The notes: generated by a model from the sequence alone, not told the origin. 57,929 nucleotides of DNA from Bacteroidales bacterium (GCA_023229505.1 JALNZD010000022.1:1-57929), one strand, 5' to 3'. Positions 24,749-32,860 are shown, counted from the stretch's first letter. Program-made: numbers and translations.

Positions 24749-25285
24749 CTAATACATGCTGATGAATTCTATATCATAGACCAGGGAAGCTTTTTTGTGT
24801 ATTTTTTTCTGGTCACCGATCAGGCCATAAGCGAGATGCGAAGGTATAATAAATTTCGTACGGTCACCTACCTTTAGCAATAAAATAGCTTCCTCCAAGC
24901 CTGTGATCACCTGGCCTTTACCAACCTGGAAAACAATAGGACCATCTTTTAATGCCGAATAAACCGTGTCACCGTTTAACAAGCTCAATGTATAAGATAA
25001 CTTCACAGTCTTGCCATCCTGAGCTTTTGCACCAATCCCCTGTTTAGTAATCATATATCTGATACCGGTATTGGTTGTCTCCATATTCCAGTGGTGACGA
25101 AAAATGAAATCTTCAATTTGTTCATTTTCTGTCTTTGCGGCTTCCTGGTTGGCTTTAATGAGCGGTTCTTTATATTTCGAAGGGCTTTGAAGAGGCTTTC
25201 CCGGGCCACTCCTGTCACAATGCGTGAAAAGTATGACTAACGCCAGAAAGGTCAAAAATCTAAAAACTGTATTGACAGAAATCAT
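24749..25285 (-). CDS. GldI-like FKBP-type peptidyl-prolyl isomerase lipoprotein
   Basis: A single-domain FKBP lipoprotein of 178 residues. The signal ends in LVILFTHC (lipobox Cys about residue 23). The FKBP domain shows TVKLSYTLSLLNGDTVYS, VITGLEEAILLLKVGD and SHLAYGLIGDQKKI. 'HLAYGL.GD..KI' resembles the gliding-motility lipoprotein GldI of Flavobacterium, which aids folding of envelope motility/secretion proteins. GldI-like proteins also occur in non-gliding Bacteroidetes. The secreted subtilase at 27815 shows that type IX secretion is used, which fits. It sits between nrnA (11 bases) and the triple-FKBP gene (22 bases), one operon. Confidence 0.82.
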   Translation of the reverse strand: MISVNTVFRFLTFLALVILFTHCDRSGPGKPLQSPSKYKEPLIKANQEAAKTENEQIEDFIFRHHWNMETTNTGIRYMITKQGIGAKAQDGKTVKLSYTLSLLNGDTVYSALKDGPIVFQVGKGQVITGLEEAILLLKVGDRTKFIIPSHLAYGLIGDQKKIHKKASLVYDIEFISMY

Positions 25286-25296
25286 GGATAAATCCT

Positions 25297-26322
25297 TCAG
25301 AATGAAGAACGGTCAATCTTTTCCTTGTATTGCACCAGCACTTCTTTAAGTTTAATGATAGTTTCGTCGAGGGAAACAAATGAATCACCGCCGGCCGCAT
25401 TTTTGTGACCGCCACCGTTAAAATATTCACGAGCGATATTGTTAACGGAAAGGTCGCCTTTCGACCTGAAAGAAAGCCTGATACGGTCCTTTCTTTCAGT
25501 CATTAAGACGGCAATTTTGATGTTTTCAATAGAAAGTGCATAGTTGACAATACCTTCTGTATCGCCAACCTGATGATGGAAGCGGTCGATTTCGTCTTTC
25601 GACAAAGCTATATAAGCAGTGCTTAATTCAGGAAGGATCGTCAGTTTTTCGATCAGGCAATATCCCAGCAGGCGTAACCTGTTTTCTGAATAGGTATCAT
25701 ATACGAGCCGGTGTATCTGTTCCGGGTTGATGCCTGTCCGAAGCAGTGAAGCCGTAATCTGAAAAGTGTCCGCGTAATTACAGGAAAAACTGAAAGAACC
25801 GGTATCGGTCATAATCCCCACGAACAGGCAGGTCGCGATATCGTTGTCGATCCTGTCAAGCCAGGAACAACCTTCTATAAAACGGTAAAGTAGTTCAGAG
25901 GTTGATGAAGTTTGAATGACTGAGAGATAAAAGTCAAAATCGGTCAGAACAGGATCAGGGTGATGGTCGATGAGTATCTTTTTTCCCCCGGCTTTTCTTA
26001 ATGCCTTTTCAATGACATCTATGCGATTAAGGGCATTATAATCAAGGCAAAAGATAAGGTCGGAGCGGGAAATGATATCCTTAGCTTTTTCTTCATTTAG
26101 CCGGAAGATGATTACTTCATTGCTTCCAGGCATCCATTTCAGGAAAGCAGGATAATCGTTGGGTACCATGGCAATGGCCTCCTTTCCCATTTTACTCAGC
26201 AGACCGGCCAGGGCAAGAACAGATCCTATCGCATCGCCATCTGGGTTATGATGACTGGTAACAAGGATAGACCGGCTATGACCGATTAAATCTTTAATAT
26301 CTTCGTATTCGAAATTCTTCAA
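25297..26322 (-). CDS. nrnA: DHH phosphoesterase, bifunctional oligoribonuclease/PAP phosphatase NrnA-like
   Basis: A DHH/DHHA1 protein of 341 residues that degrades nano-RNAs of 2-5 nucleotides, and in many bacteria also dephosphorylates PAP. Active-site motifs are SHHNPDGDAIGSVLAL (residues about 18-33), FCLDYN, LIDHHPDP (the DHH motif), MTDTGSFSFS, and YFNGGGHKNAAGG in the substrate-binding DHHA1 domain. All metal ligands appear present. It is first in the nrnA-gldI-FKBP operon and shares its PAP substrate with the nearby cysQ product. A promoter box lies at 26352-26359. Confidence 0.93.
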   Translation of the reverse strand: MKNFEYEDIKDLIGHSRSILVTSHHNPDGDAIGSVLALAGLLSKMGKEAIAMVPNDYPAFLKWMPGSNEVIIFRLNEEKAKDIISRSDLIFCLDYNALNRIDVIEKALRKAGGKKILIDHHPDPVLTDFDFYLSVIQTSSTSELLYRFIEGCSWLDRIDNDIATCLFVGIMTDTGSFSFSCNYADTFQITASLLRTGINPEQIHRLVYDTYSENRLRLLGYCLIEKLTILPELSTAYIALSKDEIDRFHHQVGDTEGIVNYALSIENIKIAVLMTERKDRIRLSFRSKGDLSVNNIAREYFNGGGHKNAAGGDSFVSLDETIIKLKEVLVQYKEKIDRSSF

Positions 26323-26351
26323 AGGAAACTTGTAATAATCAGCAAAGTAAA

Positions 26352-26359
26352 CAAATTTA
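26352..26359 (-). promoter_or_regulatory. -7 promoter box for the nrnA operon
   Basis: TAAATTTG on the minus strand, 29 bases before the nrnA ATG. It matches TAnnTTTG exactly. No clear -33 box. Confidence 0.45.
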
Positions 26360-26445
26360 GTTGGTTATTTAAAGTGATACCTGAATTTTATCCTTTGATT
26401 TCGAAGGGCTTTATTCACTAATGCCGGAGAACAATGGATTTATTT

Positions 26446-26453
26446 TATTTTTG
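26446..26453 (+). promoter_or_regulatory. -7 promoter box for ndk
   Basis: TATTTTTG, an exact consensus match, 27 bases before the ndk ATG and directly followed by GCAC, as in several other promoters of this window. No -33 TTTG at the usual distance. Confidence 0.5.
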
Positions 26454-26480
26454 CACGCTTAAAACAAAGAAAAATTAACT

Positions 26481-26900
26481 ATGAACGGAAACATCACATT
26501 AACCATGATCAAGCCCGAGGCCGTCAGAAACGGTAACATCGGTAACATTTTAGCTAAGATTTCATCGGGTGGATTCACACTTATTGCAATGAAATATTTG
26601 AAACTCACCCGAGCTCAGGCTGAGAAGTTTTATGAAGTACACCGGGAGCGTCCATTTTATAATGACCTGGTGGAATTTATGTCATCGGGGCCTATTGTAG
26701 CTGCTGTTTTAAAAAAGGAGAATGCAGTAGAAACTTACCGTAAATTTATCGGGTCGACTAATCCGAAGGATGCCGCTCCGGGAACCATTCGCGCACTTTA
26801 CGGGACAAACATTCAGGAGAATGCCGTACATGGGTCCGACAGCGACGAAAATGCAATTAAAGAAGCTGCGTTCTTTTTCAGTGAGCTGGAACGTTTCTAG
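26481..26900 (+). CDS. ndk: nucleoside-diphosphate kinase
   Basis: Ndk (139 residues) equalises nucleoside di- and triphosphate pools through a phosphohistidine intermediate. The start NGNITLTMIKPEAVRNG is the family opening, and NAVHGSDSDENA carries the active His, H117. Length and motifs are normal. The gene is divergent from nrnA and ends 4 bases from the convergent XRE regulator. The nrnA-gldI-FKBP/ndk neighbourhood is conserved in Bacteroidetes. Confidence 0.97.
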   Translation: MNGNITLTMIKPEAVRNGNIGNILAKISSGGFTLIAMKYLKLTRAQAEKFYEVHRERPFYNDLVEFMSSGPIVAAVLKKENAVETYRKFIGSTNPKDAAPGTIRALYGTNIQENAVHGSDSDENAIKEAAFFFSELERF

Positions 26901-26904
26901 CAAT

Positions 26905-27288
26905 TCATTTTTCCGAAGATTTAAGAATCCGGAAAGTATTATTTTTATAAACGATTATGATATGGTCCACCGGTTCCTCATCAGCATGAGCCAGTGGTTT
27001 TTTATTTTCCGCATTAACAATTGGGGCATTCTGCAATTGAATCAGATCATTTACTGCATTGGAATCACCCTGGGTTAAATCTTTTTGAGGACTATTCCTG
27101 CCTGTTATCAGCCATACTGCATCAATATCCGGGAACAAGTTTAAAATCTTTTCCAGAAAATCAAGACTGGGTTTATTACGTCCGGAAAGGACATGGGATA
27201 CGCTGGAACGTTGCACACCGATCCGGTCTGCAAATTCAGAGGGTGAGAGATGCAATTGTTCCAATAACGATTTGAATCGTTTTATCAT
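26905..27288 (-). CDS. XRE-family helix-turn-helix regulator
   Basis: A 127-residue DNA-binding protein. The N-terminal XRE domain is clear: LHLSPSEFADRIGVQRSSVS holds helices 2-3, followed by HVLSGRNKPSLDFLEKIL. The middle is polar and probably flexible. The end (VDHIIIVYKNNTFRIL) is a short beta-like tail seen in Bacteroidetes relatives; its role is unknown. It stands alone, convergent with ndk. An inverted repeat overlapping its promoter (27336-27386) suggests self-repression, which is inference. Confidence 0.85.
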   Translation of the reverse strand: MIKRFKSLLEQLHLSPSEFADRIGVQRSSVSHVLSGRNKPSLDFLEKILNLFPDIDAVWLITGRNSPQKDLTQGDSNAVNDLIQLQNAPIVNAENKKPLAHADEEPVDHIIIVYKNNTFRILKSSEK

Positions 27289-27335
27289 GGTTAAGTATTT
27301 CTGGCGATGGTGTTTTCCTTAAAATGGAAATACTG

Positions 27336-27386
27336 GTTTACAAAAGTAAAATAATAAGTTCAAATATGTAAATTACATTTGTAAAC
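27336..27386 (-). promoter_or_regulatory. promoter with candidate operator of the XRE regulator
   Basis: The minus-strand -7 box TACTTTTG lies at 27341-27348, 53 bases before the ATG. It overlaps the left arm of an inverted repeat, GTTTACAAA (27336-27344) and TTTGTAAAC (27378-27386). Between them is a 13-base palindrome, ATGTAA-A-TTACAT (27366-27378). The repeated (A)TGTAAA unit is a plausible dimer-binding site for the downstream XRE protein. Confidence 0.45.
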
Positions 27387-27814
27387 AGTTGAATTATTTT
27401 AGTTGGATTCATATCATGTTAATATACAATAATAGATCTTGATATTTTGTATTATTTGATGACATTAATACCAAATAATTCACATTTGTCAATTATAATG
27501 TACATTTTTTAATAAACTTAAAATAATCAAAAAAGATCAATGGTTTTGTGATTATCCAATTGTAATTCAGATTAATAATATCTCATGATTAAAGTATCAC
27601 TTAATTAGTAAATTTTCGGGCAGGACATTATGAAAAGTTACTCCTTCCCCCACCCTTTTTAAGGTTGTCATTAATCCCACCGTAGATCTCTCGAGCCTTG
27701 AAAGGTTCGCCTATGAGTATTCTAAAATAATTGTTGATGACCTGGCTAGAAAAGGGGTACCAGCGGGTAATTAGAAGATGGGGATCCGAATACAGAATAT
27801 AGAATTCAGAATAA
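27387..27814 (+). other. AT-rich intergenic region
   Basis: No intact gene. The first 250 bases are very AT-rich with no readable feature. A coding-like fragment at 27661-27774 is listed separately. The rest is the 3' flank of the subtilase gene. Confidence 0.5.
27661..27774 (+). pseudogene. unassigned coding-like fragment
   Basis: Thirty-seven codons without a start read KVVINPTVDLSSLERFAYEY then SKIIVDDLARKGVPAGN and a stop. The composition (amphipathic helices, normal codon choice) looks like the end of a real protein. An upstream ATG at 27630 is one frame off and stops at 27660 beside a run of C and T, so a frameshift may separate the two. I do not recognise the family. Confidence 0.3.
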
Positions 27815-29515
27815 TTACCTTTTTATTACTTTCTGAACGGATTGAAATCCATTTAGGTTAACCTTCACAAAATACAACCCTTTCGGGGCATTTTGAAGTA
27901 GGTCAATTGTTACTGTCGCTGAATTAATTAAGCTTACTTTCTGTAATCCAATAAACCGCCCGGTTATATCACTAATTTCAATAATACCTTCATTCATCCT
28001 TGCTCCCACACCCCCATGGTTCCCTGCATCAACGGTGAACACATCCCGGAATGGGTTCGGATAAATTTTCAAATATGCCGTTTCTCCATCCGGCCCATCT
28101 ATTATAGTGAGGATATTATTAGCCAAAACGAAATCAGGAATTCCAAAACCAAGCATGTCATCAGGTGTAAGGTACTGGCTGGCGCTTTGACGAATAGCGT
28201 CGGCGATCTGCATATTGCTTAATGTGGGATTTGCCTGCCACAGGCATGCTGCCATGCCTGCAAGAATTGGAGAAGAGAAAGATGTGCCGCTACCGTAACC
28301 AAAACCTCCCCCATATGGATCCGCTACATAAGCGTCTGATCCTTGCGCAACGACGTCAGGCTTCACCCTCCCGTCATACGAAGGTCCATGCGAACTAAAC
28401 GCGGCATAATTACCACTTCCATCTACTGCTCCGATACCCATTACACTGTCGCCATCTGAGGGCGCACCCAGATAGTACCAGGCATCGGTGCCTGAATTAC
28501 CAAGGCTGTTTACAACCAGGATACCTTTTTTTGCCGCCATGTCACCACCGATAGTTGAAGGAGCTGTATCGCCATCCATATCAGCATAAGTATGGTTCTG
28601 GGCAGGGTCGTCAAATTCAGTGTATCCCAATGAGGAATTGATAACATCAGCACCGACACTGTCAGCAAATTCAGCAGCTGACACCCAATTATATTCTTCG
28701 ATTATATATTCCGAGTTCCCGTCCTCCGAATGTAAGAGCCAATAAGACGCCTTGGGCGCTGTACCGATCAATTGCCCGGGATAATTGCCCCCCATAAGGG
28801 ACAGTACCATCGAACCGTGCGGATGACCGTCAAATGACATTTCTCCCCCATACACAAAGTCCCGTGTGCCGAGGATCTGGCTATTTTGCCAAAGACTGTC
28901 GAATACATCAAGGACATTGGCATTATAAAATCCGGCATCAATTACGGCAATTACTTTTCCTTGTCCACGGTAACCCATCTCATGTAAAACGTCTCCGTTT
29001 AACATCTGGATCTGGTTCAATCCCATCCCATAATCGAATATGCCCATTTCGAAGCCTTGCTTGAGATTGGATACAATAGCTTCCTGATAAATTTCATGCT
29101 TAAAGAAAGGCTTTTCAAAGTCTTTGGTCCAGACAGGCATTGATGGCGCGGGTTTTGGTGATTTAGTAACACCTGCTACATAAGGTAAAGCATTAATGGT
29201 ATCGATAACTGTCGGATTATCCGTAAAAATCGTAACCCCGTTCAGCCATTTGCTGGGATTCAGGATTGTTGCCCCTGCCGCTGCTAAGCCTTGTAAATAA
29301 ATTGGATTTACCGGCAGATCAGTTACATCGACCGGTATATCCTGGTTCAACCTTCTGTCGAGAGCTCGCTGGGAAAGAAATTCCAAAGGATTATCTATAG
29401 AATAAGGTGAATTGTTTTTATCGGTAAACCTGACAAAATACTTGTCGGGTGAAATCTGCGCACCGGCTATAAAAGAGACGAACATCAGCAAAATTGCAAG
29501 GGCTTTGGTTTTCAT
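27815..29515 (-). CDS. secreted S8 subtilase with type IX secretion sorting domain
   Basis: A 566-residue secreted protease. Signal peptide about residues 1-19 (ending AGAQ), then an N-terminal pro-region of about 150 residues typical of Bacteroidetes subtilases (KYFVRFTDKNNSPYSI, LSQRALDRRL). The catalytic domain shows GKVIAVIDAGFYN (Asp), DGHPHGSMVLSLMGG (His) and GSGTSFSSPILAGMA (Ser). The final 85 residues form a T9SS sorting domain (YLKIYPNPFRDVFTVDAG, GLYFVKVNLNG, QKVIKR), directing export through the Por/type IX machinery and anchoring or release at the surface. It is monocistronic, with a promoter box at 29532-29539. Confidence 0.94.
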   Translation of the reverse strand: MKTKALAILLMFVSFIAGAQISPDKYFVRFTDKNNSPYSIDNPLEFLSQRALDRRLNQDIPVDVTDLPVNPIYLQGLAAAGATILNPSKWLNGVTIFTDNPTVIDTINALPYVAGVTKSPKPAPSMPVWTKDFEKPFFKHEIYQEAIVSNLKQGFEMGIFDYGMGLNQIQMLNGDVLHEMGYRGQGKVIAVIDAGFYNANVLDVFDSLWQNSQILGTRDFVYGGEMSFDGHPHGSMVLSLMGGNYPGQLIGTAPKASYWLLHSEDGNSEYIIEEYNWVSAAEFADSVGADVINSSLGYTEFDDPAQNHTYADMDGDTAPSTIGGDMAAKKGILVVNSLGNSGTDAWYYLGAPSDGDSVMGIGAVDGSGNYAAFSSHGPSYDGRVKPDVVAQGSDAYVADPYGGGFGYGSGTSFSSPILAGMAACLWQANPTLSNMQIADAIRQSASQYLTPDDMLGFGIPDFVLANNILTIIDGPDGETAYLKIYPNPFRDVFTVDAGNHGGVGARMNEGIIEISDITGRFIGLQKVSLINSATVTIDLLQNAPKGLYFVKVNLNGFQSVQKVIKR

Positions 29516-29531
29516 GTGATTGATTTTGTTG

Positions 29532-29539
29532 CAAAAGTA
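29532..29539 (-). promoter_or_regulatory. -7 promoter box for the subtilase gene
   Basis: TACTTTTG on the minus strand, followed by GCAAC, 16 bases before the ATG at 29515. Exact consensus match; no -33 box identified. Confidence 0.45.
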
Positions 29540-29604
29540 ATAAAATTAGAATGAAGGCCTAGGTTACCCTTAAACAATCCGAACCAGGATTTGTTTAAAT
29601 TGCA

Positions 29605-29612
29605 TATCTTTG
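29605..29612 (+). promoter_or_regulatory. -7 promoter box for trmD
   Basis: TATCTTTG ends only 6 bases before the trmD ATG at 29619. The start of transcription should fall at or within a few bases of the start codon, making the mRNA leaderless or nearly so. Confidence 0.5.
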
Positions 29613-29618
29613 ATTATT

Positions 29619-30302
29619 ATGCGCATTGATATCATTACGATTTTTCCCGGAATGTTTTCCGGCCTGTTTGATTTTTCCATAATCAGACGGGCCATGGATA
29701 AGGGTGCGGTAGAAATTCACCTGCATGATCTGCGTGATTATTCCTTGAACAAATACCGCAGTGTAGACGATTACCCTTTTGGCGGAGGGGCTGGAATGGT
29801 CATGATGGTGGAACCCATTGCGGAGTGTATCAGCCAGCTAAGAAATGCCAGAATCTATGACGAAGTCATTTTTTTAACACCGGATGGCAAGTTGCTGAAC
29901 CAGGGCATTGCCAATGAACTATCGCTCAAAGGAAACCTGATACTTCTGTGCGGTCATTATAAAGGGGTCGATGAGCGATTAAGGGAACACTACATTACAC
30001 GTGAGCTTTCAATCGGTGATTATGTTCTATCCGGAGGGGAATTGGCGGCCGCCGTCCTGGTCGACTGTGTTATAAGGCTCATCCCCGGTGTGCTCGGTGA
30101 TGAAACCTCTGCACTGTCCGATTCTTTTCAGGATGGCCTTTTGTCTCCGCCTGTTTACACCCGTCCGGCTGATTTCAAAGGATGGAAAGTCCCGGAAATT
30201 TTGCTCTCAGGCCATGAGGCGAAGATTCGCGAATGGCGCCTGAAACAGTCCATTTACAGGACTAAAAAACGCAGACCAGGATTATTGGAAGATAAAGATT
30301 GA
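29619..30302 (+). CDS. trmD: tRNA (guanine-N1)-methyltransferase TrmD
   Basis: TrmD (227 residues) methylates G37 next to the anticodon of tRNAs, preventing +1 frameshifting. It is a trefoil-knot (SPOUT) enzyme using S-adenosylmethionine. MRIDIITIFPGMFSG opens the family. DYPFGGGAGMVMMVEP, LLCGHYKGVDERL and SIGDYVLSGGELAA form the knot and cofactor site. The ATG at 29619 is chosen over upstream alternatives because of the promoter box at 29605-29612. The following gene is rplS, as in many bacteria, but with its own promoter here. Confidence 0.97.
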   Translation: MRIDIITIFPGMFSGLFDFSIIRRAMDKGAVEIHLHDLRDYSLNKYRSVDDYPFGGGAGMVMMVEPIAECISQLRNARIYDEVIFLTPDGKLLNQGIANELSLKGNLILLCGHYKGVDERLREHYITRELSIGDYVLSGGELAAAVLVDCVIRLIPGVLGDETSALSDSFQDGLLSPPVYTRPADFKGWKVPEILLSGHEAKIREWRLKQSIYRTKKRRPGLLEDKD

Positions 30303-30345
30303 TTAGTAATACCTGGATCCGGTCAATAATTTTTCATCTGAAAGA

Positions 30346-30375
30346 TTTGCCAAGTTGTATTTAGTTGTATATTTG
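30346..30375 (+). promoter_or_regulatory. promoter of rplS
   Basis: TTTG at 30346-30349, 18 bases, then TATATTTG at 30368-30375 followed by GCAC. This is the best full -33/-7 match in the window. Transcription would start near 30380, giving a leader of about 35 bases. Confidence 0.65.
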
Positions 30376-30415
30376 CACTCTTTTTTACAAGAACCGGTTA
30401 AAATACTTGATTGAG

Positions 30416-30769
30416 ATGAGCAAGAATGAATTAATGCAGTTTGTGGAAAACCTTAGCACTGTTAAGAAATTTCCGAATTTTAAGGCTGGTGATACCATAA
30501 CGGTTACTTATAAGATTCGTGAAGGAAATAAAGAAAGGTTGCAGAATTACCAGGGCGTTGTTTTGCAACGTGTCGGTACCGGCGCTACTGAAACATTCAC
30601 AGTACGTAAAATTTCGGCCAACATAGGCGTAGAAAGAATTTTCCCGATCTCTTCCCCATTTATTGATGAAATCCAGGTAAACAAGAAAGGCCGTGTCCGC
30701 AGGGCAAGGATCTTCTACCTGCGGGATCTTAAAGGTAAGAAAGCCCGTATAAAAGAAGCCAGATATTAG
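30416..30769 (+). CDS. rplS: 50S ribosomal protein L19
   Basis: Ribosomal protein L19 (117 residues) lies at the 30S-50S interface. The ATG at 30416 (MSKNELMQFVENL) is the family start; an earlier ATG at 30365 lies within the promoter. FKAGDTITVTYKIREGNKER, LQNYQGVVLQRVGTG, ETFTVRKISANIGVERIFP and GRVRRARIFYLRDLKGKKAR are conserved L19 blocks. A terminator hairpin follows at 30785-30812. Confidence 0.97.
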   Translation: MSKNELMQFVENLSTVKKFPNFKAGDTITVTYKIREGNKERLQNYQGVVLQRVGTGATETFTVRKISANIGVERIFPISSPFIDEIQVNKKGRVRRARIFYLRDLKGKKARIKEARY

Positions 30770-30784
30770 GATGAGATCCGGGAG

Positions 30785-30812
30785 AGGCTGTCAGAAAATG
30801 GCAGCCTTTCTA
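30785..30812 (+). terminator. rho-independent terminator after rplS
   Basis: Stem AGGCTGTC (30785-30792) pairs with GGCAGCCT (30800-30807) over 8 pairs with one G-U. The loop is seven bases and the stem is followed by TTCTATTAT. The T-run is modest. Confidence 0.7.
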
Positions 30813-30863
30813 TTATAATGTTATTGCCCTTTTAACATTTGGTGTTTTAAGGGTATTTTTTTT

Positions 30864-30871
30864 TATTTTTG
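30864..30871 (+). promoter_or_regulatory. -7 promoter box for yidD
   Basis: TATTTTTG ends 4 bases before the ATG at 30876, which predicts a leaderless transcript if the box is used. Confidence 0.45.
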
Positions 30872-30875
30872 AGAG

Positions 30876-31184
30876 ATGAGAAGAGTTCTTGTAGCCCCGT
30901 TTATCGGATTGATCTATGTTTATAAATACGTGATCTCTCCCATGCTGCCCAAGGGATGCAGACACTTTCCGAGTTGTTCTTCTTATTCCATCGATGCATT
31001 GAAAATGCATGGCCTATACAGGGGCGGCTTATTGGCAGCTGACCGGGTTGCACGATGCCGACCCTGGGGAACCAGCGGATACGATCCAGTTCCCCGCTTC
31101 ATCATTAAAAAAATTCAACTCAGAAGATTGTTACCTGGGAATCGGGAGAACTATCCATCTTGTGACCGGTTAAAGCCGCATTAA
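30876..31184 (+). CDS. yidD: membrane protein insertion efficiency factor YidD
   Basis: A 102-residue YidD protein, a small amphipathic membrane-associated factor that assists YidC-dependent insertion. The signature ISPMLPKGCRHFPSCSSYS with three conserved Cys, then YRGGLLAADRVARCRPWG, GTSGYDPVP and a basic tail, is plain. It is not next to rnpA, rpmH or yidC, where it is often found, but follows rplS here. Confidence 0.93.
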   Translation: MRRVLVAPFIGLIYVYKYVISPMLPKGCRHFPSCSSYSIDALKMHGLYRGGLLAADRVARCRPWGTSGYDPVPRFIIKKIQLRRLLPGNRENYPSCDRLKPH

Positions 31185-31201
31185 GGATCAGTTTTATTTC
31201 T

Positions 31202-31209
31202 TATTTTTG
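31202..31209 (+). promoter_or_regulatory. -7 promoter box for queD
   Basis: TATTTTTG followed by GCAA, 50 bases before the queD ATG. Exact consensus match; -33 box not clear. Confidence 0.4.
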
Positions 31210-31259
31210 CAATACTATAAGTCCTTTGAATTCCTTTTACTATATTGTGAAGAAATTTA

Positions 31260-31712
31260 ATGATCATTCCTATGGCTCCGAACAAACAACAGGAAATCGT
31301 AACTGTATGCAGGAAAGCTCATTTCAATGCTACGCACCGCCTCCATAATCCCAACTGGACAGATAACAAAAACGAAAAGGTTTTCGGGAAGTGTAACAAT
31401 GAGAATTATCATGGTCATAATTACGACCTGATAGTGAAGGTTACCGGTCCGGTTGACCATGAAACCGGGTATGTTATCGACCTTAAAATCCTTAACGATA
31501 TTATCAGGCAGTATGTCATTGAAAGATATGACCATAAGAATTTATACCTTGATATGCCTGATTTCAAGGACCTTAATCCTTCCGCTGAGAATATTGTCAT
31601 AAAGATCTGGCATCTTTTAAGGGACCAGATAGATACTAAATTTGATTTATCTATCCAATTGTTTGAAACGGAACGTAATTACGTGGAATATTCCGGCCAC
31701 GGTAAAATTTGA
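31260..31712 (+). CDS. queD: 6-carboxytetrahydropterin synthase QueD
   Basis: A 150-residue QueD/PTPS-family enzyme that makes 6-carboxytetrahydropterin from dihydroneopterin triphosphate, the second step to queuosine and other 7-deazaguanines. CRKAHFNATHRLHNPNW gives the catalytic Cys and the first zinc His, and CNNENYHGHNYDL the other two zinc His residues. IDLKILNDII and ETERNYVEY are also conserved. QueE lies at 36862 on the other strand, so the pathway is encoded in the area but not as one operon; queC and queF are not seen. Confidence 0.93.
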   Translation: MIIPMAPNKQQEIVTVCRKAHFNATHRLHNPNWTDNKNEKVFGKCNNENYHGHNYDLIVKVTGPVDHETGYVIDLKILNDIIRQYVIERYDHKNLYLDMPDFKDLNPSAENIVIKIWHLLRDQIDTKFDLSIQLFETERNYVEYSGHGKI

Positions 31713-31762
31713 TTTAGCGATATCCGCTTACTGTTTTAAAAATATTATTACCCCCGTAATTC

Positions 31763-32827
31763 ATGGGACACCAGCACGAAGATTCCAATCCAATAAGTTT
31801 CGAAAATCTGCTATCGGTGCTTCAGCATACGCTGATGGTGACCTTTTTTGTATTGGTTGTGATGCTGTTAATCGAATATATCACTGTCCAGAGCCGGGGG
31901 CGGTGGACCAGGCCCTTAGGACGGTCAGGTTATCTCCAGATTGTTGTTGCTGCTTTTTTTGGTCTGATACCCGGATGCCTGGGAGGTTTTACATCTGTTT
32001 CTTTATACATTCACCGCACATTTAATTTCGCCGCTTTATTAACAACCATGATTGCGACGACTGGCGATGAGGCTTTTGTTATGTTCTCCCTTTTCCCCTC
32101 CAAAGCATTGCAATTGAACCTGTATCTTCTCCTTTTGTCAGTCGCGGTAGGTTCTGTTATTTATATAATTTTCAAAAACAAAAGTCCCTTAAAAAGTGAA
32201 GAGATAGAAATCCCTTTGCACAAGGAAGAACCTGATTGCACCTGCTTTGAGCCTGGGCTGATCATTCCACAACTCAGGAAAATTTCTTTTACCCGCACCT
32301 TGCTGATTACCGGGAGTTTATTGTTCCTGCTCCATTTATTTACGACAGCCGAATTTCATCATCCAAACGGTTGGGAGAAAACCACCTATATTATTGTGAC
32401 ACTCATTGGATTTTTCATTGTTACCACTGTTCCAGACCATTTCCTGACTGAGCACCTTTGGAAACACACCATAAAAAGGCATATACCCAGGATTTTTATC
32501 TGGACCCTGATCGCCTTTCTCGTCATTGATGTCTTCCTGGGATATTTTAACCTGGATCAATGGATCAGTTCAAATACTGCAATTATACTTGTGCTGGCTT
32601 TGCTGATTGGTCTCATCCCGCAGTCGGGACCGCATATTATATTTGTCACACTTTTTGCCGGTGGGGCCATCCCTTTTAGCGTGCTTTTAGCCAATTCCAT
32701 TGTTCAGGATGGTCACGGCGCCATTCCATTGCTGGCGGAATCGCCCAGAAGCTTCATTGCTGTGAAAGCAATAAAATTAGTTTTAGGAATCATAGCCGGC
32801 GCTTCAGGTATTATTTTAGGTTTTTAG
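31763..32827 (+). CDS. putative heavy-metal exporter, 10-TM ArsP-2/manganese transporter family
   Basis: A 354-residue integral membrane protein with about ten helices in two similar halves. The first half holds VVAAFFGLIPGCLGGFTSV and the second LLIGLIPQSGPHIIFVT, matching inverted-repeat 'G.IPG.G' and 'G.IP.SGPH' helices of the ArsP-2/putative manganese transporter family. A His/Glu-containing N-terminus (MGHQHEDSN) and a Cys-rich hydrophilic linker (HKEEPDCTCFEPG) in the middle could bind metal. The ion is not determined by sequence. It follows queD by 50 bases. Confidence 0.82.
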   Translation: MGHQHEDSNPISFENLLSVLQHTLMVTFFVLVVMLLIEYITVQSRGRWTRPLGRSGYLQIVVAAFFGLIPGCLGGFTSVSLYIHRTFNFAALLTTMIATTGDEAFVMFSLFPSKALQLNLYLLLLSVAVGSVIYIIFKNKSPLKSEEIEIPLHKEEPDCTCFEPGLIIPQLRKISFTRTLLITGSLLFLLHLFTTAEFHHPNGWEKTTYIIVTLIGFFIVTTVPDHFLTEHLWKHTIKRHIPRIFIWTLIAFLVIDVFLGYFNLDQWISSNTAIILVLALLIGLIPQSGPHIIFVTLFAGGAIPFSVLLANSIVQDGHGAIPLLAESPRSFIAVKAIKLVLGIIAGASGIILGF

Positions 32828-32860
32828 CAGTTAAAGATGATCACGGTCTTAATCACTATT

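Noticed and set aside
27815..29515. Subtilase considered as the PorU sortase or an antisense-defended toxin
   Set aside because: PorU is a gingipain-type Cys protease; this is a normal S8 fold with Asp, His, Ser and a T9SS tag, thus a substrate of the system.
31642..32025. 127-residue plus-strand ORF overlapping queD and the metal exporter
   Set aside because: Out-of-frame reading across two well-supported genes.
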